The position numbers and the translations under genes are program-made. Below the pieces are notes generated by a model. The model saw nothing but the letters and a program-made list of their open reading frames with translations. It did not search any database and had not been told where the DNA came from. DNA of 64,000 nt, from positions 61,001 through 125,000 of the forward strand of contig CAJNDT010000510.1 in assembly GCA_905221615.1 (NCBI GenBank). Direction: 5' to 3'. The stretch comes from Symbiodinium sp. CCMP2592 (lineage: Eukaryota; Sar; Dinophyceae; Suessiales; Symbiodiniaceae). This document shows positions 27,385 through 35,499 of the stretch, piece by piece. Position 1 is the stretch's first letter. Each line of letters begins with the position of its first letter.

Positions 27385-28573
27385 ATGGCCGGAGTGATGC
27401 TGGACTCGGAAGCTGCCTTTAAAGAACGTGCCTTGAAGGTGGGACTCTCTGCTGCAAACCACGCCACTTTGGAAGCGCAGGGGTACAGCACATTTGGCGC
27501 CTTGGCTTTCGCAGTTTCAGCCTCACCCAACAGCGTCAGTGAGGAAGAGGTCAAAGAATGGATTTGTGCAGTCTTCACGCCGGCACCCGCGCATCACCAG
27601 GTTTCCTGCCTGCGACGCTTGCTCTTCGAGGCCCAGGCCCTCTCAATCAGTGATATGAAGAACCGTGTGGAGCCCTCGAACGATTTCGTCACGAGGAAGA
27701 TGCCAGTAGCCGAGCGCCTTGCCAGGCAAAAGGCGCAAGAATCCCGGCTTACCGGGATACACTTTTCACCGGAAACCACACCATCCCATGGCGTGGTAGA
27801 TCGACTTGTGGAGATGCTCGAAACCGGAACGCTTGTATACCTTCCTCCCGGTAAGTATCTCTCAAGGGCTCAGGAAATTCAGTCGGCCAAAGCAGACAAG
27901 GCTTTGTCGATTGATTCGGATGGCAACCTTAAGGTCACTTCAAAGCTTGACAAGTTCGAACATTGTGACACGGGGTCCGAGTGGACCCTTCGCCAGGCTT
28001 GGGCGCGAAGGAGCCTTGCCTTGGATCTTTCTGGCCTTGCGACATATCTGGCTATGGAGGCTTGGGTGCACAAGCTCTTCGTGACGCTTGAGAGGCCTTC
28101 CCCTCCTGGTTACCACGGAGTGGCGCTGACTCAAATCGTGGCACACTTTGGCCGCTTCCAACCTGCTGGGAGCCCTTGCCGCCGCCCCTGGCCGCGTCAA
28201 ACCGCTTGATGAACAGCTTAAGCTCCTGAGCGACCACAGTGATGTCTTGCAGTTTCTCAACCACCTGCCTGCCCAGAGTTCGCCGTCAAATCCTCTGAAG
28301 CGCTCCGAGAAAGGTGACACCCCCAAAGGCCGAGGCAAAGGCAAAGGCAAGAAAGGCAAGGATCGTGGCGCTTCGGGTTCCATTACCGTGCCTGACGGGG
28401 CGGTCACTAAGGTGAATGACAAACCTGTGTGCTTCGCTTTCAACTGCGGCTCCTGCAAGTTCAAGGTGTCCAAGAAAGGTAGGTGCGGGCGAGGCTTTCA
28501 CCTGTGCTGGTGGAAAGGCTGTGGAGGTGCCCACCCGGGGCACGAATGCACGAAGGCTCGCGCCAATCAGTGA
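27385..28573 (+). CDS. E3 gag-like protein, one frameshift near 28147
   Basis: Starts at ATG 27385 (MAGVMLDSEAAFKERALKVG). Helical throughout; the first 45 residues resemble the SAM-like start of the E2 gag. Near 28147 the frame changes: one frame ends at TGA 28207-28209, the other continues LAASNLLGALAAAPGRVKPL to TGA 28571-28573. An extra T in 'cactttggcc' would explain it (mutation, error or programmed shift). The C-terminus has a Lys/Gly run (KGRGKGKGKKGKD) and a Cys/His cluster CFAFNCGSCKF ... CGRGFHLCWWKGCGGAHPGHEC, zinc-finger-like. The joined length of about 396 codons is close to the E2 protein. Confidence 0.65.
28571..28573 (+). promoter_or_regulatory. In-frame TGA between gag and pol of E3, candidate readthrough stop
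   Basis: Context atcag-TGA-AAACCCGCAG; the same frame is open on both sides. Compare E2 9464-9466 (TGA-AAACCGCAG). Confidence 0.55.
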
Positions 28574-30493
28574 AAACCCGCAGGGACCGCGACGCACCCT
28601 GTGGAATCCCAGTCGTCGCAGTGCCAGGCAAACGTGCTTGCAGAGCCTAGGGGCCCTCCTTTGCACCCTGCCGAAATGTTTGCAACCTCGCTTTTGGAAC
28701 TACCTTCGGCCAGCCGTGTAGACTTGCTGAAGCTTTTTGACCTTCTCCCTCACGAGGATGCGCCTACTGCCGGGCGTGCAGAAGCTGGAGGTTTTTCTAT
28801 CGGCACCGGCACCTGGGTGCATGGGAACCTTGTGGGATTGCGAAACAACTGCCGAGTTTTCCCTTTGAGCACTAAAGTTTTCACTCGTTTTGTGTTGCAG
28901 GAGTGCCCCAGCCACTCCTTTTCTGCCATAGTTGTCCTTGACAGCGTTTGCACTGTTGCGCACCGTGACACTCACAACTTGGAGTCGGCTCGCAATGCTG
29001 TTTTCGGGCTTTCCGATTACTCAGGAGGTGAAGTCTGGGTCCAGAATGCTCAGGGCCACACGCCTATGGAGGTCGATGGCCAGACGTTGCTTGGTGATGC
29101 TTTGCCAACGCTCCCTGGCCCGGCCGTCTTTTCGGCCCGGTGCGTTTTGCATGCAACTTTGCCTTGGGTAGGCAGTCGAGTTGTGTTAGTTGCATACACA
29201 ACGAACTTCACTGACAAGTTGGCGGTCTCAGATGCCTCATTTGCAGCACGCTTGGGCTTCAACGCGTGCCACCGTTCAGCCGGCGGGCCGACCCGGCAAC
29301 CCTTTGCAGCGGAGGTCTTCAGCGGCACAGCCGTTTTGTCTCGGGCCCTCTTCGCAGCTGGCTTTGCCACTCTCGCCGTTGATCACCGGCCTCGTGCAGC
29401 TCTCATGCCAACAGTGCGATTGGACCTTACTGAGAAGGCCCAACAAGATCTGCTTATGGACCGCCTCCAGGCAACCCCCCCTGATGCTATTCATATAGCT
29501 CCGCCTTGTGGTACCTCCAGCCGCGCCCGAGAGCGCCCCCTTCCAGCCGTGCTGCTTAAACAAGGCGTTCGTGAGCCCAAACCCTTGCGCTCCGCGCGCC
29601 ACCCCTTGGGACTTCCAGGCCTTGACAAAGCGTCCTCCCAGTACCGCCGTGTGGAGCAAGCAAACCTTCTGTACCTCTTCACTTTCAACTTGGTCTGCTG
29701 GGCGCTTGAGAATAGTGTGCCTTTCACGCTCGAGAATCCCGCTAACAGCCACTTCTGGGCGGCTTTTGCCGCGCTGGCTCGCGCCCGTCCTAAGGCCTCC
29801 TGGCATCGCTTTAGCCACAGAACCTTTCAGGTGGAGTTTGATCATTGCATGTACGGTGGTGCCCGGCCGAAAACCACGCGATTGCTCACCAATTGCAAGC
29901 ACATGGCCGACTTGCGTGCCCGTTGCGACCGCTCTCATGATCACGCCCCTTGGGGCGCTCAGCGGGGTCCCCATGGGTGGGCCTTGGCCACGCACCTCGA
30001 GGCTGCATATCCCGTCCAGCTTGCTGAAGCCCTGGCTGCTCGCTTCGCCACCCATGCTGAGACCTCTGGCCTCTCTCTTTGCCCACGCCCGCTGGACGTT
30101 CATCATGCTGCTTACGCGGCCCAAGGTTTGCAGCATCGCAAGAGCCAGCCTCTCCTGTCCGAGTTTGCTGCGATCCGACATGTGCCCAAGTCGGCCGTCG
30201 ATGAGTCATGCATGAGGGTTCTCACGGCCCCGATGATTGGGGTGAAAACGGGGGACCTTGCGAAACCCTCCGATCATGTGCCTTCGTGCGACTTCGAGAA
30301 CTCCGAGCCCTCGACTAATAACCCGGCTCCCTCGCCTGCCCCTTCGGGTTTAGTCCCTAACCCCTCGTGTGAGCCCCTGCGGCACGCAGGAAACGAGCCT
30401 GGTGCGGGGTCAGGGCTGGTTACAGTTGGGGTCTATCGTAGTCCCGAAGTGTGGGTAACCGCATCCCTTGGACTCGAGCAACCCTTTGCATGA
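28574..30493 (+). CDS. E3 fusion of 2OG-Fe(II) oxygenase-like and C5 DNA methyltransferase-like domains
   Basis: About 640 codons in the gag frame after the TGA. Residues are numbered from codon 28601; an alternative ATG lies at 28676. Residues of about 60-205 show a jelly-roll oxygenase signature: His121-x-Asp123 in VAHRDTHN, then GGEVWV, then His184 and Arg193 in LHATLPWVGSR, the HxD...H...R set that binds iron and 2-oxoglutarate. Residues of about 235-470 show C5-methyltransferase motifs: VFSGTAVLSRALFAAGF (motif I, from Phe240), DHR, APPCGTSS with catalytic-type Cys303 (motif IV), and LENP at 377-380 (ENV-like motif VI), then FDHCMYGGARPKTTRLLTN. The C-terminus is Pro/Ser-rich. It would modify DNA, perhaps methylating and oxidising bases; enzyme activity is inference. 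The target-recognition part is short, so other methyltransferase families remain possible. Confidence 0.68.
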   Translation, partial: KPAGTATHPVESQSSQCQANVLAEPRGPPLHPAEMFATSLLELPSASRVDLLKLFDLLPHEDAPTAGRAEAGGFSIGTGTWVHGNLVGLRNNCRVFPLSTKVFTRFVLQECPSHSFSAIVVLDSVCTVAHRDTHNLESARNAVFGLSDYSGGEVWVQNAQGHTPMEVDGQTLLGDALPTLPGPAVFSARCVLHATLPWVGSRVVLVAYTTNFTDKLAVSDASFAARLGFNACHRSAGGPTRQPFAAEVFSGTAVLSRALFAAGFATLAVDHRPRAALMPTVRLDLTEKAQQDLLMDRLQATPPDAIHIAPPCGTSSRARERPLPAVLLKQGVREPKPLRSARHPLGLPGLDKASSQYRRVEQANLLYLFTFNLVCWALENSVPFTLENPANSHFWAAFAALARARPKASWHRFSHRTFQVEFDHCMYGGARPKTTRLLTNCKHMADLRARCDRSHDHAPWGAQRGPHGWALATHLEAAYPVQLAEALAARFATHAETSGLSLCPRPLDVHHAAYAAQGLQHRKSQPLLSEFAAIRHVPKSAVDESCMRVLTAPMIGVKTGDLAKPSDHVPSCDFENSEPSTNNPAPSPAPSGLVPNPSCEPLRHAGNEPGAGSGLVTVGVYRSPEVWVTASLGLEQPFA

Positions 30494-30503
30494 AGCCACC
30501 CTG

Positions 30504-33500
30504 ATGGCCATCAAGGAAAATCTTACTTCGGAGGCTAAAGTGCTTAAGCTGAAGCAAAAGATTGCCCTGACTAAAATGGAGATCCGGGCCAAGCAACTTG
30601 AATCTCAGGAGAGGGCACTGCATCAGTCAAAGCCACCTTGGATGCAAAAAGTCCTTCGGGGAAAACGCATTCTGTTGCTGCGCGATCTGTTGTTGCAGCA
30701 CGGCTTTGATGACATGGGGGTCGTGGACCTCGTGAGTGACGGCTCACATCTGGTGGGGTCTGCTCCTAAGCCCGATTGTTTTGAGACCCGCGTTAGGATG
30801 GCAAAGCTCTCTCCCGAGGCCCTAAGGGCTGCAGCCCCGGATTTGAGGAAAGCCATCCTTGCGAACCCCCGGAGAGTCTCTGGAGACGAGGCGGCCGAAC
30901 TGCGGAGGGTCACCGACGAAGAGACGGCCGAAGGTTTCCTCACGGGACCGTTCGAGTCTGAGGAAGCGGTGTCCAGCCACCTCGGGACCCAGGATTGGGT
31001 GGCTGTGAGGAGATTCCTCATTCAACAGTCCGACAAGAACCGTCCCATTGATGACGGCCACGAGGCCCACCTCAACGATGCTTATGGGACGGCCATCCGC
31101 TTGAGGCTCCAGGATAGTGCGTACTTTACGGCCATGGCCCTGGCTGTTGCAAGGATGCAAAAGGACTTGGGCGTGTGTGTTCCTTGGAAGGTCAAATGCC
31201 TAGACTTGTCAAAGGCTTACAAACAATTTTGTGTAAGCGAGCGGGATAGGTGCCTTTCGGTTATAGTCATTTTCGACGAAAAAGGAAAGCCAACCTGGTA
31301 TGTGGCGAACGCCTTAATGTTTGGTGCCGCTGCCAGCGTTTTTAGCTTTAACCGTATAAGTCGTGCCATACACTTCTTGTTCACCAGAGTCTTGAACGTG
31401 GTGTGCTCGTACTTCTATGATGACTACCCGATGTTGGCCCGCACTGACATGGCACAGGCAACTGATGAGGCGTGCGGCCGCATGCTGACTCTACTTGGCA
31501 TCCGATATGCCGAGACAGGGACCGGATCCAAAGGTTTGCCCTTCGATGAATCTTGCAACGTGCTGGGACTCAAAATGTCCGTGGAACATCTTCACTTGGG
31601 GAAGCTCTCGATTTCCAACAAACCAGGCAGAATTGAGCGGCTTGTGGAGTTGTTCGGCAAGGTCAAAGCCGAGGGGTCGATGACAAAGCATTTTGGCCAG
31701 GTACTGCTTGGACTCTTGCGTTTTGCTGCAGGCTCCTGTGTGGGCATGTCGCTAAATCACATTTGCGCTGACTTGAACAGGATAGTCCATGCTGAAGCTT
31801 TTCCATCTCCCGAGGAGTTCGCGAAGCTTTGTGAACGGGCTTTGGAGTTTCTTGGCAGTGCTCGACCCAGGGAGGTGAAGGTGTCTGATCGGAAGGAGGT
31901 CGTTCACATCTTCACGGATGAATCTCTCGAAGGCGATTTCGCAGGCATAGGGGCCGTGATGATTGATTCGGCCGACGGCTTCACGCGTGTGTTGCAAGGC
32001 GAGCTCCCGCCTGAGCTCCGCAGCGCATGGCGGAACGAGGCCAGCGAGCACTTGATCTGCCAGGTCGAGTTGTACGCGATATTCTGTGCAAAACTTGTCT
32101 TCAGAGAACGGCTGGAGGGCAGGAGAGTTGTCTATTGGATAGACAACGAACCTGCACGCCTGGCCCTTGTGAAGGGCGTGAGCAAATCTTGCATTATGGA
32201 TCGCATGCTTCGCGAGCTGTGTCGACTTGAAGACAACATGGTCTCCTACGCGTGGTACACTCGGGTACCGTCGAAGTTTAAGCCCCGCTTGGGTATAGCT
32301 CAGGGTTGTCCCTTAAGTCCCACCCTAGCTGCCGCATTCAGCCACCTTTGGACCTTGGCTGTTTTGAGGCAAGGGGTTTCAGGCCTGGTCTATTTGGACG
32401 ACCGTTCCTTCTGGACTTTTTCTGCGGATCTTGGCGACCTGGAGCATGCGATTCAGCGCTCCAACCGATTCGATGCCACTTGCGGTCTAGAAATATCCTT
32501 GCCAAAGTGTGCGATCGTGGCGCCAGAGGGTCACGTTGAGGCTCCTGCTCTGGCTGCCCGATTAAACTATCAGTATTCGCAAACCCTTGAAGTATTAGGT
32601 GTCACTGTTTCCTTTAATGATGAATGGGGCTTGCTGAAATTTTCCTTGAGAAAAGCTTTGCTGCGCATGGACCTTTTGCGCTGGGTGACCACTTGCAGTC
32701 GACTGCGGGCCCTCATGTTGAAATCGCTTGTTTACCCGTGTTTGGTGTGGGCCGCTGCCTACGCTACGCCACTGGCAGGCGAGATGAAACAAGTTAGAGA
32801 TGCTGCGATTCGGGTATTTGACTGTCAATTTTCCTTTGAAGCCCCGCGCGTCCTGATCTTCGAACATGTGGGGTGGATGCTGGAGCCACAGTGTGCTGCT
32901 GACTCTGCTATGCTCCGCGAGGCCTGGCGCCTTCTCTGCAAGCCTCCGGCGTTTGCCCTGGAGCAGCCGCGTGACGTCCGGGGCCAGCGCTGGGATCAGC
33001 TGTTGCCTGCTGCGCCTGGCCTTCTCCGCAGATTGGGGTGGAGCGTCGTTGAACGCCCTGACGGCTTCTTTTTCGCCTGCCGCGATGACTTGGGAATCTC
33101 TCGTGAGGTGCAGGTCGGATGGGAAAGCTTTGCTGAGGTAAAGGGCTGGCTGTTTGACCACTACCGGCACCTTTACATGCAGAGATGCCAGCGTGTCTGG
33201 CGTAGCTTTCATAGGCCGGACCCGAGCCTTGCGCGAGGCCTGGATCTCGAGCCTCCGTTGCGGGATGCGCGCTTCAGCTTTCGTGGGCACCGTGTAGCCA
33301 TGCATGAGGCGACCACTCCTTATATGCGACGGGCCGCTGCTGTCACGGGAGGCTCGTGCTGGTTCTTTACGGCCGGGCAGGGGTTGAACGAGCAGCACCG
33401 GCGCATGCATTGCCGCTACTGCTCCGTCGCGACCGCATGTGACCTGGGTTTGCGAGTGCACCGAGGCCGCCGAGGCGCTCCGACGGGACCATCCCCCGCC

Positions 33501-34208
33501 AACGACGCGAGCGGAGGAGCGCATGTTTGCAAAGTCGACTCCCTTGAAGCCTCCGGCGCCTGCCTCGCGCTCGGCTCGGGCCGGAGCAGGATTTATGCGG
33601 CTACTGATGGCTCCAGCCATCGATCTGTCGGTGCTTATGCGGTGGTGGTCGGCGATCCGTCTTGTGTCTATGCCATGGGCACTGGGGCAGAGGATCAATC
33701 CCCGTATCGGCAAGAAGTTCTGGCCCTCCGCGCGGCCTTTGCTTCGGTCCATCGGGTATGGAGTGAGGGCTGCGAGAAGTGCATCTTTCTCTTGACCGAC
33801 TGCAAAGCTGCCCTGACGGCCATCTCGAGCCATGGTGATGATCCCTTTACTTTGGGTCTCTTGCTGAGGGACGCGCGCCGTCTCTGGAAGGAGCTGGAGA
33901 GGCGCGGCTGTGCTATCTCCTTGATTTGGGTGCCGTCACATAATAAGCACCCCCGCTGGAGGCCCTCGCCGGATCATGATGCGGATGTGCTCCGCGCCTT
34001 TAACCATGCTGCAGATCAGGCGGCGGGCAACTGCATGCAAAACAGACTCTCGGGCTCTCTCAGGGAGCGATGGCATCAGCAGTGTGATCAGGCTCGGGAT
34101 TGGGAGCTGACTACCATCCGGCTTGCGGCAGCTGCTGCCGAGAAGCTGGACAAACATGTGAAGAGCGTTCCTCTTGATGATGCTGAGCCCGAAGGGGCTA
34201 GGCCCTGA
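30504..34208 (+). CDS. Chimeric ORF: E3 reverse transcriptase/RNase H fused to LINE RT-RNase H
   Basis: One open frame with ATG at 30504 (MAIKENLTSEAK; the upstream frame is open from 30468, overlapping the methyltransferase stop). 30504-32279: DIRS-type RT with motif A VKCLDLSKAYKQF, motif B NALMFGAAASVFSF, motif C SYFYDDYPML, then RNase H with VVHIFTDES, QVELYAIF, YWIDNEPARLAL, ending at RVPSKF. From about 32280 it is LINE ORF2: KPRLGIAQGCPLSPTL (motif B), VYLDDRSFW (motif C), thumb, and LINE RNase H (YAATDGSS, LTDCKAAL, VPSHNKHPRW) to TGA 34206-34208. LINE motif A is absent, so only the DIRS RT is complete. The join shares GTTTA between both parents. About 33410-33580 runs in a shifted frame relative to other copies and then returns. 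Probably not functional as a fusion. Confidence 0.8.
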   Translation: MAIKENLTSEAKVLKLKQKIALTKMEIRAKQLESQERALHQSKPPWMQKVLRGKRILLLRDLLLQHGFDDMGVVDLVSDGSHLVGSAPKPDCFETRVRMAKLSPEALRAAAPDLRKAILANPRRVSGDEAAELRRVTDEETAEGFLTGPFESEEAVSSHLGTQDWVAVRRFLIQQSDKNRPIDDGHEAHLNDAYGTAIRLRLQDSAYFTAMALAVARMQKDLGVCVPWKVKCLDLSKAYKQFCVSERDRCLSVIVIFDEKGKPTWYVANALMFGAAASVFSFNRISRAIHFLFTRVLNVVCSYFYDDYPMLARTDMAQATDEACGRMLTLLGIRYAETGTGSKGLPFDESCNVLGLKMSVEHLHLGKLSISNKPGRIERLVELFGKVKAEGSMTKHFGQVLLGLLRFAAGSCVGMSLNHICADLNRIVHAEAFPSPEEFAKLCERALEFLGSARPREVKVSDRKEVVHIFTDESLEGDFAGIGAVMIDSADGFTRVLQGELPPELRSAWRNEASEHLICQVELYAIFCAKLVFRERLEGRRVVYWIDNEPARLALVKGVSKSCIMDRMLRELCRLEDNMVSYAWYTRVPSKFKPRLGIAQGCPLSPTLAAAFSHLWTLAVLRQGVSGLVYLDDRSFWTFSADLGDLEHAIQRSNRFDATCGLEISLPKCAIVAPEGHVEAPALAARLNYQYSQTLEVLGVTVSFNDEWGLLKFSLRKALLRMDLLRWVTTCSRLRALMLKSLVYPCLVWAAAYATPLAGEMKQVRDAAIRVFDCQFSFEAPRVLIFEHVGWMLEPQCAADSAMLREAWRLLCKPPAFALEQPRDVRGQRWDQLLPAAPGLLRRLGWSVVERPDGFFFACRDDLGISREVQVGWESFAEVKGWLFDHYRHLYMQRCQRVWRSFHRPDPSLARGLDLEPPLRDARFSFRGHRVAMHEATTPYMRRAAAVTGGSCWFFTAGQGLNEQHRRMHCRYCSVATACDLGLRVHRGRRGAPTGPSPANDASGGAHVCKVDSLEASGACLALGSGRSRIYAATDGSSHRSVGAYAVVVGDPSCVYAMGTGAEDQSPYRQEVLALRAAFASVHRVWSEGCEKCIFLLTDCKAALTAISSHGDDPFTLGLLLRDARRLWKELERRGCAISLIWVPSHNKHPRWRPSPDHDADVLRAFNHAADQAAGNCMQNRLSGSLRERWHQQCDQARDWELTTIRLAAAAAEKLDKHVKSVPLDDAEPEGARP

Positions 34209-35323
34209 CAAACTTTGGCTGCACCAGAATAATCTTGGACAACACACCTTGGGCCTCTCAATTCTTTGATTGCCCTTGGCATGTCTTTCGTGTGTGTGCC
34301 GCTTGCATTCTTTATGTGCTGGGCAGAACGAACAATCACTTCCTGCCTGCTCCTCTTCGGGTTTGCTTGGGTTTAGGCCCCTTCTTTCCCCTAGTGGTTC
34401 CCGTGTGCACCTGGCGTAAACTCCTCTACGCATGAGCGCGGCCTCGCTTTATTGCGTGGTGCTGCTGCTATTGTGTGGAGCTTGCTTTCCCAGGTTTCCG
34501 TGACTCCGCGATGCCTTTGCCCCCCCCTTAGGGTTTCTTTGGGTTTAGGCCCTTCTCCCCTAGGGGTACCTGTGTGCATCTTGTGTGAGCTCAGGCCTTC
34601 TGCTGAGCGCGGCTATGATTCCTTATGTGGCACTGCTGCTGCCGGCGGGAGTCCCTGACAGTGGGACGTTTCTTGTAGAAAAATTTTGCTCGACCTTGCT
34701 ACGGCCCATCCGCTTCTACTGGGTGCGAGCCTCGAACCACTCCGAGCGCTGCTAGCTTGGCTCGTGCTTGGCACTGCTGCTGCTGGGGCGGGTTCGCTTC
34801 CTTTGGCTGGCCCCCTCCTTTCGGGTTTTCGGGTTTAGGCCCTTCCCTTTCCTTAGGAGCCCCCGTGGGCAATCGAGGTGCGCTTTGGCCTCTTGCTGAG
34901 TGCGTTTACGCTCTACTAGAGCTGCTGCTACTGGCCAGGGTTGTCTACGCATCTAACACCTTTCGTGTGCGCGTGATGCCTCACGCTTTCTTGACATTTC
35001 ACGTGGCATCCTCTCTCGACGGCCCTTGTCCCTTTTGGGTTGTTCGGGTTTAGGCTCTGTTCTCTCCCCTAGGGGTACCTGTGTGTACTATAGGCGTGCG
35101 CTTGGCGCAACTGAGAGCGGCACTGCTCTGCCTTTCTGGTCTGGCGCTGCTGCTGCTGGTTGGGCTGCTGGCTCACCCTTTTTCCTCTTCGTCGTCTACT
35201 ACAAGGGCGGCTGCTGTGGGCTGCGGAAGCGAGGTCCTCTGAGCTCCACTGACGGTGCCTTCTGAAGTACGTGAGAGTCTCCCCCGAGCTTGTTTTCCTT
35301 CAATTCGTGTCGTTTGAGTAGTA
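34209..35323 (+). other. LINE 3' non-coding region with repeated TTTAGGG-like modules
   Basis: Four diverged modules of about 180-290 bp, each with GGGTTTAGGC (34369, 34541, 34831, 35046), a following cttctcccctaggggtacc-type block, and a run such as gctgctgctgctgg. 34529-34550 reads ttagggtttctttgggtttagg (22 bases; read as two blocks ttagggtttc/tttgggtttagg). No gene is supported; short open frames are by-products of the CTG-rich runs. Confidence 0.6.
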
Positions 35324-35470
35324 CTCGGATTTGTAGCTCTGCTGCTCCGAGCTTTTGACCTGACTCGTAGCTTTGCTGCTCAGGTCATGTCGTTTCGAGC
35401 TTTATTCCGAACTGTAGCTTGCTGCTCGGAATGTTTCCGGATGTGATTGCGTAGCTAATCTGATACATCC
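35324..35470 (+). ncRNA. Four serial hairpins at LINE unit junction 0/1
   Basis: H1 35324-35351 (CTCGGA/TCCGAG), H2 35357-35386 (GACCTGA/TCAGGTC), H3 35405-35431 (TTCCGA/TCGGAA), H4 35439-35470 (GGATGT/ACATCC). H1-H3 share an inner GTAGC...GCTGC stem with one G.U pair and a 2-4 nt loop. Outer stems differ in sequence but pair. Likely an RNA structure of the element transcript, for example RT recognition (inference). Confidence 0.5.
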
Positions 35471-35499
35471 AATTCGTTGCTTTTCACAAGAGGAGGTAC

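Larger units (their letters stand above)
23902..32279 (+). mobile_element. E3: DIRS-order retrotransposon carrying an oxygenase-methyltransferase, 3' end lost
   Basis: ORF order is coiled-coil ORF, small ORF, tyrosine recombinase, gag-like, (in-frame TGA) oxygenase-like plus C5 methyltransferase-like, RT-RNase H. Gene order and the gag-TGA junction match E2. The element is broken within RNase H at about 32277-32281, where LINE RT sequence takes over. The left border is not defined. Confidence 0.75.
32277..35499 (+). mobile_element. LINE copy 0: 3' fragment of the LINE inserted in E3
   Basis: From 32277 the sequence is about 95% or more like 43750 onward and 54905 onward: second half of ORF2, then the non-coding tail. 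A 5' truncation within ORF2 is typical of LINE insertion. It passes without a break into copy 1. The right limit is set at the ORF1 ATG of copy 1, by convention. Confidence 0.75.

Noticed and set aside
32595-33833. A 412-codon minus-strand frame opposite LINE RT/RNase H
   Set aside because: Shadow of the coding strand; the equivalent region in other copies is not open to the same extent.
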